A stretch of DNA of 13,189 nt, from contig CAZUVM010000182.1 of assembly GCA_964623885.1 (NCBI GenBank), forward strand, positions 1 to 13,189. Direction: 5' to 3'. The translations under genes and the position numbers were made by a program. How positions within the stretch are numbered: position 1 is the first letter of the stretch; the number at the start of each line of letters is the position of its first letter. The notes under the pieces were generated by a model that saw only the letters and a program-made list of their open reading frames with translations, was not told where the DNA came from and did not search any database. Positions 12,979-13,189 of the stretch are shown here, in pieces. This DNA comes from CAZUVM01 sp964623885 (GTDB lineage Bacteria; Verrucomicrobiota; Verrucomicrobiia; Limisphaerales; UBA8199).

Positions 12979-13004
12979 CATTAACACCGGGCTTTAGCCC
13001 GGTG
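12979..13004 (+). repeat. REP-like palindrome, copy 3
   Basis: CATTAA then CACCGGGCT-TT-AGCCCGGTG (12985-13004): a perfect 9-bp stem with a two-base loop. It keeps the frame of copies 1 and 2 but with GG/CC at the variable pair positions. It lies alone, 96 bases upstream of the methyltransferase start. Confidence 0.8.
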
Positions 13005-13082
13005 TGGAACCATGGCTGCGTTCCTCCAACTGTTTCAACATTTTGTCTACTAGAACCCATCTCATAAATAGGGAATGGGTGC

Positions 13083-13182
13083 GCTGAGCTCTGGCGGGTG
13101 GCTGGCTAGGCGCGACGAGGGAGCATAGCCCTGCGCTCTGTGACCGAGGAGCAACAACGCTAGCCACCCGCCAGAACTCAGC
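13083..13182. repeat. 100-bp element bounded by 21-bp inverted repeats (MITE- or REP-like)
   Basis: The left arm 13083-13103 (GCTGAGCTCTGG...) and right arm 13162-13182 (...CCAGAACTCAGC) are reverse complements at 20 of 21 positions. The 58-base interior contains two imperfect direct repeats, GACGAGGGAGCATA (about 13114-13127) and GACCGAGGAGCAACA (13142-13156), and a small GAGC/GCTC stem. No ORF lies inside. The 300-base stretch from 12884 to the window end contains only this element, the REP-like copy 3 and no gene I can see. I suspect a non-autonomous mobile or structured intergenic repeat; its family is not identified. Confidence 0.65.
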
Positions 13183-13189
13183 CCTGCGG

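Noticed and set aside
8054..13004. CRISPR array
   Set aside because: The three repeats are palindromic, in mixed orientation and irregularly spaced over 5 kb, with no regular spacers or cas genes.
13083..13182. Integron attC site
   Set aside because: The arms are long and nearly perfect, and I see no RYYYAAC/GTTRRRY core pair or extrahelical-base pattern; no integrase or cassette is present.

Overview
This looks like chromosomal DNA of a free-living, GC-rich Gram-negative bacterium, most likely a Verrucomicrobiota member near Limisphaerales/Pedosphaera. That is an inference from gene content (a Fur-type regulator beside sufBC, a secreted formylglycine sulfatase, a soluble NtrB-like kinase with a HEIKNAL box), from weak Shine-Dalgarno (SD) use, and from intergenic DNA full of small palindromic and CCGAA-type repeats. 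No taxonomic marker such as rRNA is present.

Layout. At 1-120 there is a short, very basic open frame of unknown nature. A small conserved-looking hypothetical gene lies on the minus strand (157-378) and diverges from prfB, across a gap holding two perfect palindromes. prfB (647-1793) encodes release factor 2 and carries the classical autoregulatory +1 frameshift site. trpC follows (1848-2648), then an orphan soluble histidine kinase (2875-3972). A spacer with CCGAA repeats leads to a calcineurin-like metallophosphoesterase (4146-5123).

The next block is an iron-sulfur module: a Fur/PerR-family regulator (5184-5645), sufB (5687-7135) and sufC (7224-7994). It is preceded by a PerR-box-like palindrome abutting a TTGACA -35 element. 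A 22-codon ORF with a good SD overlaps the sufC start by ATGA. sufD and sufS are not present; where they might be expected there is a 131-bp pair of inverted REP-like palindromes. Next come hisF (8312-9091), an ion-transporter-superfamily membrane protein (9120-10364) and a secreted sulfatase (10468-11850), all on the plus strand.

A convergent spacer with GC-rich hairpins separates the sulfatase from a minus-strand SAM methyltransferase (12059-12883). The right end holds a third copy of the REP-like palindrome and a 100-bp element bounded by 21-bp inverted repeats.

Most genes are housekeeping. I found no clear new defence or biosynthetic system. The signals most worth checking are the repeat elements (a palindrome family with compensatory stem changes, the REPIN-like pair, and the 100-bp terminal element), the regulator with a Cys at a PerR metal-ligand position and its candidate operator, and the overlapping small ORF before sufC.
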